Below are positions 8,222 to 16,105 of a DNA stretch of 40,566 bases, in pieces. How positions within the stretch are numbered: the first letter of the stretch is position 1; the number at the start of each line of letters is the position of its first letter. Position numbers and translations under genes: made by a program. Location: positions 1-40,566 of the forward strand of contig PAQX01000030.1 in the NCBI GenBank assembly GCA_002709835.1, written 5' to 3'. The notes beneath the pieces are model-generated. The model did no database searches. It was given only the letters and a program-made list of their open reading frames with translations, and was not told the DNA's origin. Source of the DNA: Deltaproteobacteria bacterium (GTDB lineage: Bacteria > Myxococcota_A > UBA9160 > UBA4427).

Positions 8222-9052
8222 ATGCAGAACCTCGAAGGCCGCGTCGCGGTCGTGACCGGCGCCAGCAGCGGCATCGGACTCGGAATCGCCAAGGCACTCG
8301 CGGGCCACGGCGTGAAGATCGTCATGGCAAGCCAGAGCGCGGATCGGCTCGCCGCCGCCGCGGAGGAAGTCCGTACCCTCGGTGCCGACGTACTCGAAGT
8401 CCCGACGGACGTCGCGCAGAAGGCCGAGATCGAACGCCTCGCCGAGAAGACCCTGGAGCGCTTCGGCGCCGTCCACATCCTCGTGAACAACGCAGGGGTC
8501 TATGCGCCGGGATACGCGTGGGAGCTCGACGATGACGACTGGGACTGGGTCGTCGACGTCAACTACTGGGGGACGGTGAACGGGATCCGCACCTTCATGC
8601 CCCACCTGCTCGAACAGGACGAGGCGCACGTCGTGAACGTCTCTTCGGCCGGCGGCCTCATGACCGCCATGTGCCACGGGCCCTACACTTCGACGAAGCA
8701 CGCGATCGTGGGGCTCTCGAAGGGGCTCAAGGTCGAGGTCGCCATGAAGCAGTCGAACGTGGGTGTGACCCTCGTCTGCCCGGGTGGCGTCGCGACCAAC
8801 ATCTCGTCCCAGTTCGACCGTTCAGGCCCGGACGGTCAGCCGCGCGGCGAGCGACCGCTCCCGGATGAGGTCAAGGAGCTGTGGAAGGCAGTCGACGCGA
8901 CCGTCGATGGCGGCATCTCGAGCGACGAAGTCGGCCAGATGGTCCACCAGGCGATCACCGAGAACGTCTTCTGGGTCCTGCCGAACGCCGAGTGCTATTT
9001 CCCGATCTTCGATCAGGAGTTCGCGGACATGAAGAACGCGATCCGGAACTGA
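8222..9052 (+). CDS. SDR family NAD(P)-dependent oxidoreductase
   Basis: A 276-residue classical SDR: cofactor loop TGASSGIG (12-19), NNAG (89-92), Ser142 in NVSSAGG, and Tyr155/Lys159 in YTSTK. The acidic stretch ELDDDDWDWV after the NNAG region is the usual interface helix. The C-terminal part (VFWVLPNAECYFPIFDQEF) resembles the SDRs often paired with other lipid-pathway enzymes. Substrate unknown. ATG 8222 is preceded by AAAGGAG. It follows the phosphatase gene closely and ends 3 bases from the stop of the convergent VOC gene. Confidence 0.93.
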   Translation: MQNLEGRVAVVTGASSGIGLGIAKALAGHGVKIVMASQSADRLAAAAEEVRTLGADVLEVPTDVAQKAEIERLAEKTLERFGAVHILVNNAGVYAPGYAWELDDDDWDWVVDVNYWGTVNGIRTFMPHLLEQDEAHVVNVSSAGGLMTAMCHGPYTSTKHAIVGLSKGLKVEVAMKQSNVGVTLVCPGGVATNISSQFDRSGPDGQPRGERPLPDEVKELWKAVDATVDGGISSDEVGQMVHQAITENVFWVLPNAECYFPIFDQEFADMKNAIRN

Positions 9053-9055
9053 TCG

Positions 9056-9460
9056 TCAGCCTTCGGTCGACAAGAGCTCGAGCAGGTTCTGGTCGGGGTC
9101 CCGGAAATAGACCGAGAGCCCCATCTCACCGTCCGCGGCGGGTCGCAGCCCCTCGCCTTCGATGACCTCGACCCCCTGGTCCACGAGGAGCTGGCGGGCT
9201 TCCTCGATCGGTCCATCGAAGCGGAAGCAGAAATCGGCCGAGCCCGGAGTCGGCCGGTCCGCATGGGGGGACGCGGGCTTCGCCGCATCGTGGATCGAGA
9301 GCCGGCTCGCTCCGACCTGCAGGAGCACGACCGGGATCTTTCCCTCCCGCCAGAGATCTTCGTAGATCGTCGTCGCGCCGAGCACGCGCTTGTAGAAATC
9401 GAGGGTCGCTTCGACGTCGGCACAGGTGAGCGCGACGTGGTCGAGTCCGCGGACGGGCAT
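9056..9460 (-). CDS. VOC (glyoxalase/bleomycin-resistance) family protein
   Basis: A 134-residue protein with the VOC start RGLDHVALTCADVEATLDFYKRVLG, a mid segment PGSADFCFRFDG and the ending VYFRDPDQNLLELL. His8 in LDHV and the Glu in LLEL match the usual metal-binding positions of the fold. It is one complete VOC module pair, likely acting as a dimer; reactions in this family range from glyoxalase to dioxygenase. The frame is open further upstream, but ATG 9460 is chosen because an AGGAGGAA site lies just before it and homologues start there. It is divergent from the crotonase at 9537 and convergent with the SDR. Confidence 0.88.
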   Translation of the reverse strand: MPVRGLDHVALTCADVEATLDFYKRVLGATTIYEDLWREGKIPVVLLQVGASRLSIHDAAKPASPHADRPTPGSADFCFRFDGPIEEARQLLVDQGVEVIEGEGLRPAADGEMGLSVYFRDPDQNLLELLSTEG

Positions 9461-9536
9461 GCTTCGTTCCTCCTGGCAGCGCTCGCTATGGTGGCGCGAT
9501 CCGTGATCCGCGGCGAGCCGCCGCCAGGAGCCCACA

Positions 9537-10304
9537 ATGTCCGAGTCCCCGATCCTCTTCGAGAAGCGCGATGACGGCATCGCGATCGTGACCCTCAACC
9601 GCCCCGAGAAGCTGAACGCCCTGACGGGCCCGCTTCTCGACGCCCTCGACGCGGCGGTCGATCAGATCGCGAACGACCCCGAGATTCGCGTCTTCCTTCT
9701 TCGCGGCGCGCCCCGCCCCGACGGCCGCCCCTGCTTCAGCGCCGGCGTCGACGTGAACGCCATCATGGAAGGTTCGGGCGTCGGCGAAGAACAGGGCTTC
9801 AACCTGACGAACAAGATCGACGACCTGCTCAAGCCCTCGATCGCCATGATCGACGGCATCTGCACGACCGGGGGCGCAGAGATCGCGATCGCCTGCGACT
9901 TCCGCCTCGTCGGCCGTCAGTCCCGGATCAGCGACTGGCACCTCAAGAAGCTCGGAACGGGCCTCGGTGCCTGGGGCGCCTCGACGCGCTGGGCACGAGA
10001 GTGCGGCGTGACGAACGCCAAGCAGATGTTGCTGACCGGCCGCGAGATCGACGGCGACGAAGCCTTCCGGATCGGCTTCGCGAGCGCCGTGTTCGACTCC
10101 GACGCCCTCGAAGCCGGCGCGCTCGAGATGGCGGGCCAGATCGCGGAGATGAACCCAGACGGCGTGAAGCTCGTTCTCGCCCACCTCGACCGGATCGACG
10201 ACATGACCCGCGACCAGGCGCTTCGCTGGGCCCAGCTCTCGGCGGACTGGCTCGACGTCAAGGTCGGCGCGAGCGAGCTCCAGGGGAAGGTGCTCGGAGA
10301 TTGA
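9537..10304 (+). CDS. Enoyl-CoA hydratase/isomerase family protein, second catalytic Glu absent
   Basis: A 255-residue crotonase with NRPEKLNALTGPLLDALD (21-38), the oxyanion segment CFSAGVDV (66-73) and GGAEIAIACD (112-121). Glu115 matches the first catalytic Glu of hydratases. The second position, 20 residues on, is His135 in ISDWHLKKLG where hydratases have a Glu in an FGxPE-like motif. It may therefore be an isomerase, lyase, thioesterase or another crotonase activity rather than a plain hydratase. ATG 9537 has CAGGAG at 9525-9530, and a TATGGT box lies at 9487-9492. It is convergent with the selenoprotein gene. Confidence 0.9.
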   Translation: MSESPILFEKRDDGIAIVTLNRPEKLNALTGPLLDALDAAVDQIANDPEIRVFLLRGAPRPDGRPCFSAGVDVNAIMEGSGVGEEQGFNLTNKIDDLLKPSIAMIDGICTTGGAEIAIACDFRLVGRQSRISDWHLKKLGTGLGAWGASTRWARECGVTNAKQMLLTGREIDGDEAFRIGFASAVFDSDALEAGALEMAGQIAEMNPDGVKLVLAHLDRIDDMTRDQALRWAQLSADWLDVKVGASELQGKVLGD

Positions 10305-10353
10305 CGCGGATTCGTCACGCCACGGGGCGAACGGTCTGACCAACGACGATCGT

Positions 10354-10370
10354 CACGTGCAGCGCACGTG
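10354..10370. terminator. Hairpin between convergent crotonase and selenoprotein genes
   Basis: CACGTGC-AGC-GCACGTG is a perfect 7-bp stem with a 3-base loop, 50 bases after the crotonase stop and 13 bases beyond the selenoprotein stop on the other strand. It lacks a U-tract. Its position fits a bidirectional terminator, but the sequence alone does not prove it. Confidence 0.35.
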
Positions 10371-10383
10371 GCCGGATCGCGGC

Positions 10384-10899
10384 CTAGCCGACGATCCGCG
10401 CCACGACTTCGTCGACCGCCTTGTCGGCGATCGCGCGCATCTCATCGTCCGTCCGATCCTGGATCGGATGCTCGACGTAGACTGCGCTCGGGACGGTGCC
10501 GAGCGACTTCGCCTGGACGTCAGCGCCGTCGACGAATTCGACCGTCGAGACGAAGACGGAGGGAACGCCGCGATCCTCGAGGTCCACCGTGTCGTGCACA
10601 CTGCACGACGTGCAGCTGCCTCAATCCGCGAGGGCTTCGACCACGGCGTCGCACTGGGTCGCGATCTCATGCCGGAGGTCGATCGGCGCCGGCTTGGTGA
10701 ACGTCGGCTTCGCGTACCGGATCACGGACGCGCCGCGCTCGGCCAGACGCTCTTCGAGCTGATCGAGGAACACGTCGCCGCGGGCCTTCCGAATGTCGAG
10801 CAGGCCGACGGTCTTGCCCGTGAGCTCGGCCAGCCGGGCCGGCCGCACGCGCTCCGCCGGAACGGCCTCGCTCGAAGGATCGAGAAGAACGGTCGTCAT
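10384..10899 (-). CDS. UGSC-family selenoprotein (in-frame UGA = selenocysteine)
   Basis: A 171-residue protein if the TGA at 10621-10623 is read as selenocysteine (residue 93). The motif is D-U-G-S-C-T-S-C (92-99), the defining signature of the UGSC-motif selenoprotein family. The frame continues without a break on both sides: upstream LTGKTVGLLDIRKARGDVFL and CDAVVEALAD, downstream SVHDTVDLEDRGVPSVFVSTVEF, all matching family layout. A hairpin fitting a bacterial SECIS lies just after the UGA (10591-10609). ATG 10899 follows AAGGAG. The gene is 34 bases downstream of the thioredoxin-fusion gene in the same direction. Function is not established; Sec93 with Cys96 and Cys99 suggests redox chemistry. 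No selA, selB, selC or selD lies in the window. Reading the TGA as a stop would leave 92- and about 71-residue fragments. Confidence 0.88.
10591..10609 (-). promoter_or_regulatory. Bacterial SECIS-like hairpin
   Basis: On the mRNA strand, GTCGTGC-AGTGT-GCACGAC forms a perfect 7-bp stem with a 5-base loop. The loop starts 18 bases after the UGA, and the second loop base is G. Published models of bacterial SECIS elements place the apical loop about 16-37 bases after the UGA with a G among the first two loop bases, so this fits. A competing stem CTGCAC-GTC-GTGCAG starts slightly nearer the UGA and overlaps it. The element lies within coding sequence, as bacterial SECIS elements do. Confidence 0.72.
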
Positions 10900-10933
10900 G
10901 AGGAGATCTCCTTGTGCACGCGGCCGTGGCCGC

Positions 10934-12403
10934 TCAAGGCGCGATGACCCGGCAGACGGGCGCCGAGCCCATCTCGCCGTTGGCCCAACCGGGAATGATC
11001 GCGGAAAAGAGCCCCGCACCGCCTCCCGCGTGAACGATCCGCAGACCGTCGGGCTTGAACTTGGGAATCTTGTTTCCGCGCACTGAGTCGGGTAGGCCGT
11101 CGGCGATTCCCCGGGCGCCCCGCACGAGGTCGTCGCCTTCCATAAGCGTGAGCTCGTGGAGACGCTTCCGGAAATCTTCGCGATTCCAGCCCGCCTCACG
11201 GAAGATGCGGGAGTGTTCCGGCGAGACGACGACGATCGCATCGAAGGCGAGCACCATCTTCGGCGTCAGCATGTGGCGGAGCGCGTCCGCGAACATGTGG
11301 CAGAGCGACTCCGGATCCCGCGCGATCTGATCGACGACGGTCCGCGGCCCTTCGCCCGGGAAGAGCATGACGGTATTGGTTCCGGCTTCGAAGCCGAACT
11401 CGGTGTTGAGCGGCGCGAAGGGCGACCCCTCTTCGTCCTCGGGAAAGCAGAAGCCGACCTTGCCCGGGTTGCCGAGGGTCGCGCGGTCGACCTCGCCGGG
11501 ACGCCCGCCGCCGACGTTCCGAATGACCAGCTGGAGCGCGCGGCCGATCGTGCTGTTCGCACGGTTGCCCTGACCGAACACGTTTTTGCCCGCGTTCATC
11601 CCGATCGCGTTCCGGATCGGTCCGTTCACGACGAGCACGGGCCCCGCCGACATCGTCGTCGCGAGCAGCCCGTGGATGTTGAATTCGTCGGTACACGCCG
11701 CTTCCACCGCGGCGATCACGACGGGCAGGTACTCAGGCTTGCAACCGGCCATGACGGCGTTGATCGCGACCTTCTCGACCGTACACGGCGCGAGATCCGG
11801 CGGAACCGTCGCGACGACCTCGCCCGGCGCGCGGGACGTCCCCTCGAGCATGCTCAGGACGCGCGCTTCGGTCGGCGGCACGATCGGCAGCCCGTCGGTC
11901 CAGCCGCGATCGAAGAAGGCTTCCTGTTCGTCCTCCAGCTCGGCGATCTCGACGCGTCGCGCCGTGAGCTTCGAGCCGCTGAAGCGGATCGCGAGCTCGG
12001 GCGCGCGGGACGGATCGACCGAAAGCGAACCACAGCCCGGACGAAGCTCCGGGAGCCCCGGTCCGAGGTCGGAGACGCGGGTCAGCGCTTCCCACTCTCC
12101 GCGATGCCAACCGAGGGCACGTTCCACTTCCTGGCCGCCCTCGACCCGGAGGAGGGTCGGCACGGCTTCGATCTCGTGATGCCAGGAGACGGCGAGGTCG
12201 GTGTCGTCGATCCGCTCGACGCCGTCCGGGAACGCGGGATCGTCCTGGGTGTAGACCGTGAGCGGCGTCTCCTTCGAGAGAGCCGCCAGAACCGGGCCGA
12301 CCAGCTCACAGGTCGGGCAGTCACGCTTCACGAAGGCCACGACTCCGTCGGGCAGGGTCGGCTTCGCGGTCGGGTCGTGCGGATCGGAGGAGGTGGGCGA
12401 CAT
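10934..12403 (-). CDS. Thioredoxin-like domain fused to a large conserved domain of unknown function
   Basis: A 489-residue protein. Residues ~18-100 form a thioredoxin/glutaredoxin fold: VVAFVKRDCPTCELVG with a Cys29-x-x-Cys32 active site and the cis-Pro82 in EAVPTLLRV. After a linker, residues ~145-489 form one conserved-looking domain with GWTDGLPIVPPTEARV, TVEKVAINAVMAGCKPEYLPVV, VNGPIRNAIGMNAGKNVFG and NRANSTIGRALQL. I recognise this domain as one seen beside UGSC selenoproteins but know no activity for it. No signal peptide is visible, so the protein is probably cytoplasmic. It is followed 34 bases later by the selenoprotein gene, which suggests that the CPTC domain may exchange electrons with the Sec-Cys centre. 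The ATG lacks a Shine-Dalgarno sequence, but TATCCT lies 7 bases upstream. Confidence 0.85.
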   Translation of the reverse strand: MSPTSSDPHDPTAKPTLPDGVVAFVKRDCPTCELVGPVLAALSKETPLTVYTQDDPAFPDGVERIDDTDLAVSWHHEIEAVPTLLRVEGGQEVERALGWHRGEWEALTRVSDLGPGLPELRPGCGSLSVDPSRAPELAIRFSGSKLTARRVEIAELEDEQEAFFDRGWTDGLPIVPPTEARVLSMLEGTSRAPGEVVATVPPDLAPCTVEKVAINAVMAGCKPEYLPVVIAAVEAACTDEFNIHGLLATTMSAGPVLVVNGPIRNAIGMNAGKNVFGQGNRANSTIGRALQLVIRNVGGGRPGEVDRATLGNPGKVGFCFPEDEEGSPFAPLNTEFGFEAGTNTVMLFPGEGPRTVVDQIARDPESLCHMFADALRHMLTPKMVLAFDAIVVVSPEHSRIFREAGWNREDFRKRLHELTLMEGDDLVRGARGIADGLPDSVRGNKIPKFKPDGLRIVHAGGGAGLFSAIIPGWANGEMGSAPVCRVIAP

Positions 12404-12410
12404 GGGATTC

Positions 12411-12416
12411 AGGATA
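12411..12416 (-). promoter_or_regulatory. Candidate -10 element of a leaderless gene (TATCCT)
   Basis: On the minus strand CGGGTATCCT ends 7 bases before the ATG at 12403, with no Shine-Dalgarno sequence between them. The identical ten bases precede the DUF1624-type gene at 4633-4642. This arrangement suggests a transcript that begins at the start codon. Confidence 0.38.
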
Positions 12417-12512
12417 CCCGACTCCGGGCGCCGCGACGCGACCGACGGGTTTCCTGGCTGCTAACTTTCGGGCCGCGTTATTCCGGCGCGAAGCCGTCTC
12501 CGGAGGCCCCCC

Positions 12513-13673
12513 ATGTCCGAGCCCAGCGCGAAGGGCCCCCTCGCGGGCTATCGCATCATCGACCTGACCACGATGCTCTCGGGCCCGATGGCCACCTGTC
12601 TGCTCGGCGACCAGGGGGCCGACGTGATCAAGGTCGAGAGCCCAGGGGTCGGCGATCTGGTGCGCCGCCTCGGAGCCCCCCGCGACGGGATCACCGCGAG
12701 CTTCGCGACCATCAACCGAAACAAGCGATCGATCGTCCTCGACCTGAAGCAGGACCCGGACATGGACACGCTGAAGAAGCTCGTCGAGACCGCCGACGTG
12801 TTCGTCCAGAACTTCCGGCCCGGCGTCGTGGACCGCATGGGGATCGGGCACGAGGCGCTCAAGAAGATCAAGCCGGACCTGATCTACGTCTCCATCTCGG
12901 GCTTCGGCGAGACGGGGCCTTATTCGGGCAAGCGCGTCTACGACCCGGTGATCCAGGCGCTCTCCGGACTCGCCACGATCCAAGGCGACCGCGGCGTCGG
13001 ACGGCCCAGGATGATGCGGGTCGTGATCCCCGACAAGGTGACCGCGATGACCGCAGCGCAGGCGATCACCGCGGCGCTCCTCGCGAAGGAACGCACCGGC
13101 GAAGGCCAGCACGTGAAGCTCGCCATGCTCGACGCGATGATCGCCCTCGCCTGGCCCGAGGGATACGCGGGGCACACCTTCGTCGGCAGCGAAGCGGACG
13201 TGCCGCGCAACGCCCTCGCGCAGGACCTCGTCTTCGAGACGGCCGACGGCTTCATGACGGCGGGTGCGGTCTCCGATTCCGAGTGGGAAGGACTCACCCG
13301 CGCGCTCGAACACCCCGAGTGGCTCGACGATGAACGCTTCCGAACCGCCGGCGGCCGCGTCGCCTACGCGAAGGAACGACTCGACCAGACCGCGGACGTT
13401 CTCCTCACGAAGACGACCGAGGAATGGCTCGAACGCCTCGACGCCGAACAGGTCCCCTGCGCCCCGATCCTGCCGCTCTCGGAGATCATCCGGCACCCGC
13501 AGGTCGAAGCGACCGGCATCGTCGTCGAGACCGATCACCCCGTCGCCGGCCGGATCCGTCAGGCCCGCGCCGCGGCCCGGTTCGAGAAGACGCCCACGAC
13601 CCTCGAAGGTCACGCACCGACCCTCGGTGAACACACGGACGAGATCCTCGCCGAGCTCGGCCTCGAGCGCTGA
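12513..13673 (+). CDS. CaiB/BaiF family CoA-transferase
   Basis: A 386-residue family III CoA-transferase. The N-terminal GYRIIDLTTMLSGPMATCLLGDQGADVIKVE (12-42) and NKRSIVLDLK (70-79) segments are diagnostic, as is FVQNFRPGVVDRMG. Asp174 in PDKVTAMTAAQAITAALLA lies where the catalytic Asp of the family sits. These enzymes move CoA between carboxylic acids as interlocked dimers in the cytoplasm; the acids here are unknown. Upstream is the divergent thioredoxin-fusion gene. Downstream come a medium-chain reductase and a second CaiB on the same strand, so these are probably co-transcribed. Its 3' end lies inside a 19-bp tandem repeat (13665-13740). Confidence 0.93.
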   Translation: MSEPSAKGPLAGYRIIDLTTMLSGPMATCLLGDQGADVIKVESPGVGDLVRRLGAPRDGITASFATINRNKRSIVLDLKQDPDMDTLKKLVETADVFVQNFRPGVVDRMGIGHEALKKIKPDLIYVSISGFGETGPYSGKRVYDPVIQALSGLATIQGDRGVGRPRMMRVVIPDKVTAMTAAQAITAALLAKERTGEGQHVKLAMLDAMIALAWPEGYAGHTFVGSEADVPRNALAQDLVFETADGFMTAGAVSDSEWEGLTRALEHPEWLDDERFRTAGGRVAYAKERLDQTADVLLTKTTEEWLERLDAEQVPCAPILPLSEIIRHPQVEATGIVVETDHPVAGRIRQARAAARFEKTPTTLEGHAPTLGEHTDEILAELGLER

Positions 13674-13740
13674 GGACAGCCCAGAGCCCTGAAGACGGCC
13701 TCGAGCGCTGAGGACAGCCGCGAGCATCAGAGACCCCTCC
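13665..13740 (+). repeat. Four tandem 19-bp units across a stop codon
   Basis: Units start at 13665, 13684, 13703 and 13722, each beginning GAGC. Units 1 and 3 share GAGCGCTGAGGACAGC exactly. Unit 2 (GAGCCCTGAAGACGGC) and unit 4 (GAGCATCAGAGACCCC) are diverged. Unit 1 contains the last codons and the TGA stop of the CaiB gene, so the rest of the array is duplicated gene end within the spacer before the reductase gene. Units 2 and 3 each carry a further TGA in the same relative place. Confidence 0.8.
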
Positions 13741-13761
13741 CATAAGGAAGACAGACAAGAC

Positions 13762-14790
13762 ATGGCCTACACGAACCGCCAATGGCGCCTCGCCGCCCGC
13801 CCCGTCGGCATGGTGAAGGAGAGCGATTTCGAACTCGCGAGCGAGGAGATCCCCGGCGTCGCCGAGGGCGAACTCCTGATCCGCAACCTCTTCCTCGCCT
13901 TCGAGCCGGCCCAGCGCGGCTGGATCGACGACGTCGAGAGCTACGTCCCGCCGGTCCAGCTCGGCGAGGTCATGCGCGCCGGCACCGTCGGACAGGTGAT
14001 CGAGTCGAAGCATCCCGACTTCGAAAAGGGACAGCTCGTCTCCGGCATGTTCGGTTGGCAGGAGTACTACCTGACCGACGGCACGCCCACTGCCTTCGGC
14101 GGCGTCTCCCGCGTGCCCGACGGCATCCCGCCCCAGCGCGTCCTCTCGGTCCTCGGCGCCACCGGCATGACCGCCTACTTCGGGATCGACGAGATCCATC
14201 CGGTCCAGGAAGGCGACAACGTGCTCGTCTCCGGCGCCGCCGGCGCGACCGGATCCGTCGCGGCGCAGATCGCCCGAATCCGTGGCGCCGGAAAGGTCGT
14301 CGGCATCGCCGGGGGACCGGACAAGTGTCGCTGGCTGATCGAGGAAGCGAAGCTCGACGCCGCGATCGACTACAAGAACGAAGACGTGCGCAAGCGGATG
14401 CGCGAAGAGTTCCCCGGCGGCGTCGACCTCTACTTCGACAACGTCGGTGGCGACATCCTCGATGCGGCGCTGCTCGCGATGGCCGAGCGTGGACGGATCA
14501 CGATGTGCGGCGGCATCTCGGGCTACAACGAGGCGACGCCGCCCCCTGGGCCCAGCAACATCATGCAGGTCGTGATCAAGCGGCTTTCGGTCAAGGGCTT
14601 CATCCTCTTCGATCACGTCACGAACGCAGGCAAGGCGATTGCCGACCTCGCGAAGTGGAGCGCGAGCGGAGAGATCGCCATCGAGGAGGACATCCAGGAG
14701 GGATTCGAGAACACGCCGAAGACCTTCCTCCGCCTCTTCGAAGGCAAGAACCTCGGCAAGCAGCTGATCAAGATCGCGGACCCGGAGTAG
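13762..14790 (+). CDS. NADP-dependent oxidoreductase, medium-chain (MDR) family, zinc-free type
   Basis: A 342-residue protein of the prostaglandin-reductase/LTB4DH-like branch. It has the N-terminal NRQWRLAARPVGMVKESDFEL, typical of this branch, the nucleotide loop VSGAAGATGSVAAQIARI (157-171), and the dinucleotide-domain segments YFDNVGGDILDAAL and GGISGYNE. The zinc-binding Cys/His residues of alcohol dehydrogenases are absent. It would reduce an activated C=C bond with NADPH, for instance in an enone or enoyl ester. AAGGA lies about 11 bases before the ATG. It lies between two CaiB genes in a same-strand run, 8 bases from the second, so a shared pathway is likely. Confidence 0.92.
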   Translation: MAYTNRQWRLAARPVGMVKESDFELASEEIPGVAEGELLIRNLFLAFEPAQRGWIDDVESYVPPVQLGEVMRAGTVGQVIESKHPDFEKGQLVSGMFGWQEYYLTDGTPTAFGGVSRVPDGIPPQRVLSVLGATGMTAYFGIDEIHPVQEGDNVLVSGAAGATGSVAAQIARIRGAGKVVGIAGGPDKCRWLIEEAKLDAAIDYKNEDVRKRMREEFPGGVDLYFDNVGGDILDAALLAMAERGRITMCGGISGYNEATPPPGPSNIMQVVIKRLSVKGFILFDHVTNAGKAIADLAKWSASGEIAIEEDIQEGFENTPKTFLRLFEGKNLGKQLIKIADPE

Positions 14791-14798
14791 GACGAGCC

Positions 14799-16019
14799 AT
14801 GAGCGAAACCAATGGACTGCCCCTCGAAGGAGTCCGCATCCTCGCCGTCGAGCAGATGCAGGCGATGCCCTTCGGCACCCAGCTCCTCGCGCGGATGGGC
14901 GCGGACGTGGTCAAGGTCGAACACCCGACCCGCGGCGAATCCGGTCGCGGCAGCCTTCCGTCCATCACGGACAGGGACGGCTCGGAGCAAGGCGCGACCT
15001 TCCTTCGCAACAACCTCGCGAAGCGAAGCCTCGGCCTCGACCTCAAGAACCCGAAGGGCGCCGAGCTCTTCAAGAAGCTCGTGTCGTCCTACGACGTCGT
15101 CGTCGAGAACTTCAAGCCCGGCACGATGGAGCGCCTCGGCCTCGGCTACGACACGCTCTCGGTAATTCATCCGGGCCTGGTCTACGTCGCGGTCTCCGGG
15201 TTCGGTTCGCTGCGCGAAACGCCTTATGGGAGCTGGCCGGCCTACGCTTGCGTGCCGGAGGCGATGAGCGGCTTCTACTCCTTCCGTCCGGAGGAGGGCC
15301 GCCGACCCAACATCGGCGTCGCCGGCGCGATCGGCGACATCGGCTCGGGCCTCTTCGCGATGGTGGGACTCCTCGCGGCGCTGCATCACAAGAACCAGAC
15401 CGGGCGCGGACAGAAGGTCGACGTCGCCATGATGGACGCGATGATCTCGATCATGGACATGGTCGCGTTCGGCCCGTCGATCGGCATCCACGACCAGAGC
15501 CTCAAGGCATGGCCGGGCATCCTCCAGTGCTTCGACGCGAGCGACGGGATGTTCGTTCTCCAGGTCGGTCGCGAACACCAGTTCGAAGCCCTCGCGGACC
15601 TGATCGGCTGCTCGGACTGGAAGACCGACGAACGCTTTTCGACCCGGAAGGGCTGGAGCGACCATACCGAGAGCGTGATCCGGCCCGCCGTCGAGGCCTG
15701 GGCCGCCGACAAGACGAAGCTCGAAGCCTCGCGGATCCTCGCCGAGTCGGGCGTCGTCGCGGGACCTTCCTACGAGGGCCACGACCTGCTGGACGATCCG
15801 CACGTGCAGTCCCACGAGATGATTTGCGAGGTTCCGGTCGAGGGTCGGGACGGCCCCGTCCATGTGCACGGCAATCCGATCAAGTTCTCCTCGAGCCCGG
15901 AGGGCCCCACCGACAAGTGGCCGCTGGTCGGCGAGCACACGACGGAAGTCCTGGAGGGCGACCTCGCGCTCGGCGAGGATGAGCTGACTGCTCTGCGTGG
16001 GGAGGGCGTGATCGCCTGA
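14799..16019 (+). CDS. CaiB/BaiF family CoA-transferase
   Basis: A 406-residue family III CoA-transferase, the second in the run. Visible are GVRILAVEQMQAMPFGTQLLARMGADVVKVEHP, KRSLGLDLKNPKG, VENFKPGTMERLG and the family segment GAIGDIGSGLFAMVGLLAALHHKNQTGRGQKVDVAMMDA, with Asp180 at the catalytic position. The frame is open far upstream as an antisense-free artefact of GC-rich DNA; ATG 14799 is chosen because it lies 8 bases after the previous stop and begins where family members do. The two CaiB proteins are clearly diverged from each other, so they probably use different acids or act in opposite steps. Confidence 0.93.
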   Translation: MSETNGLPLEGVRILAVEQMQAMPFGTQLLARMGADVVKVEHPTRGESGRGSLPSITDRDGSEQGATFLRNNLAKRSLGLDLKNPKGAELFKKLVSSYDVVVENFKPGTMERLGLGYDTLSVIHPGLVYVAVSGFGSLRETPYGSWPAYACVPEAMSGFYSFRPEEGRRPNIGVAGAIGDIGSGLFAMVGLLAALHHKNQTGRGQKVDVAMMDAMISIMDMVAFGPSIGIHDQSLKAWPGILQCFDASDGMFVLQVGREHQFEALADLIGCSDWKTDERFSTRKGWSDHTESVIRPAVEAWAADKTKLEASRILAESGVVAGPSYEGHDLLDDPHVQSHEMICEVPVEGRDGPVHVHGNPIKFSSSPEGPTDKWPLVGEHTTEVLEGDLALGEDELTALRGEGVIA

Positions 16020-16105
16020 GCGGCCCGACCCGTCGGCCTTCGGGCGATCGCCCCCCGAGTAGGCTCCCCGACCTCGCTACCCTCGACGGCCCCAAGGAGT
16101 CGCCC

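Noticed and set aside
10621..10623. The TGA as a nonsense mutation making a pseudogene
   Set aside because: The residues around it are exactly D-U-G-S-C, both halves keep family-like sequence and frame, and a SECIS-like hairpin follows. A random stop would not fall at that position.
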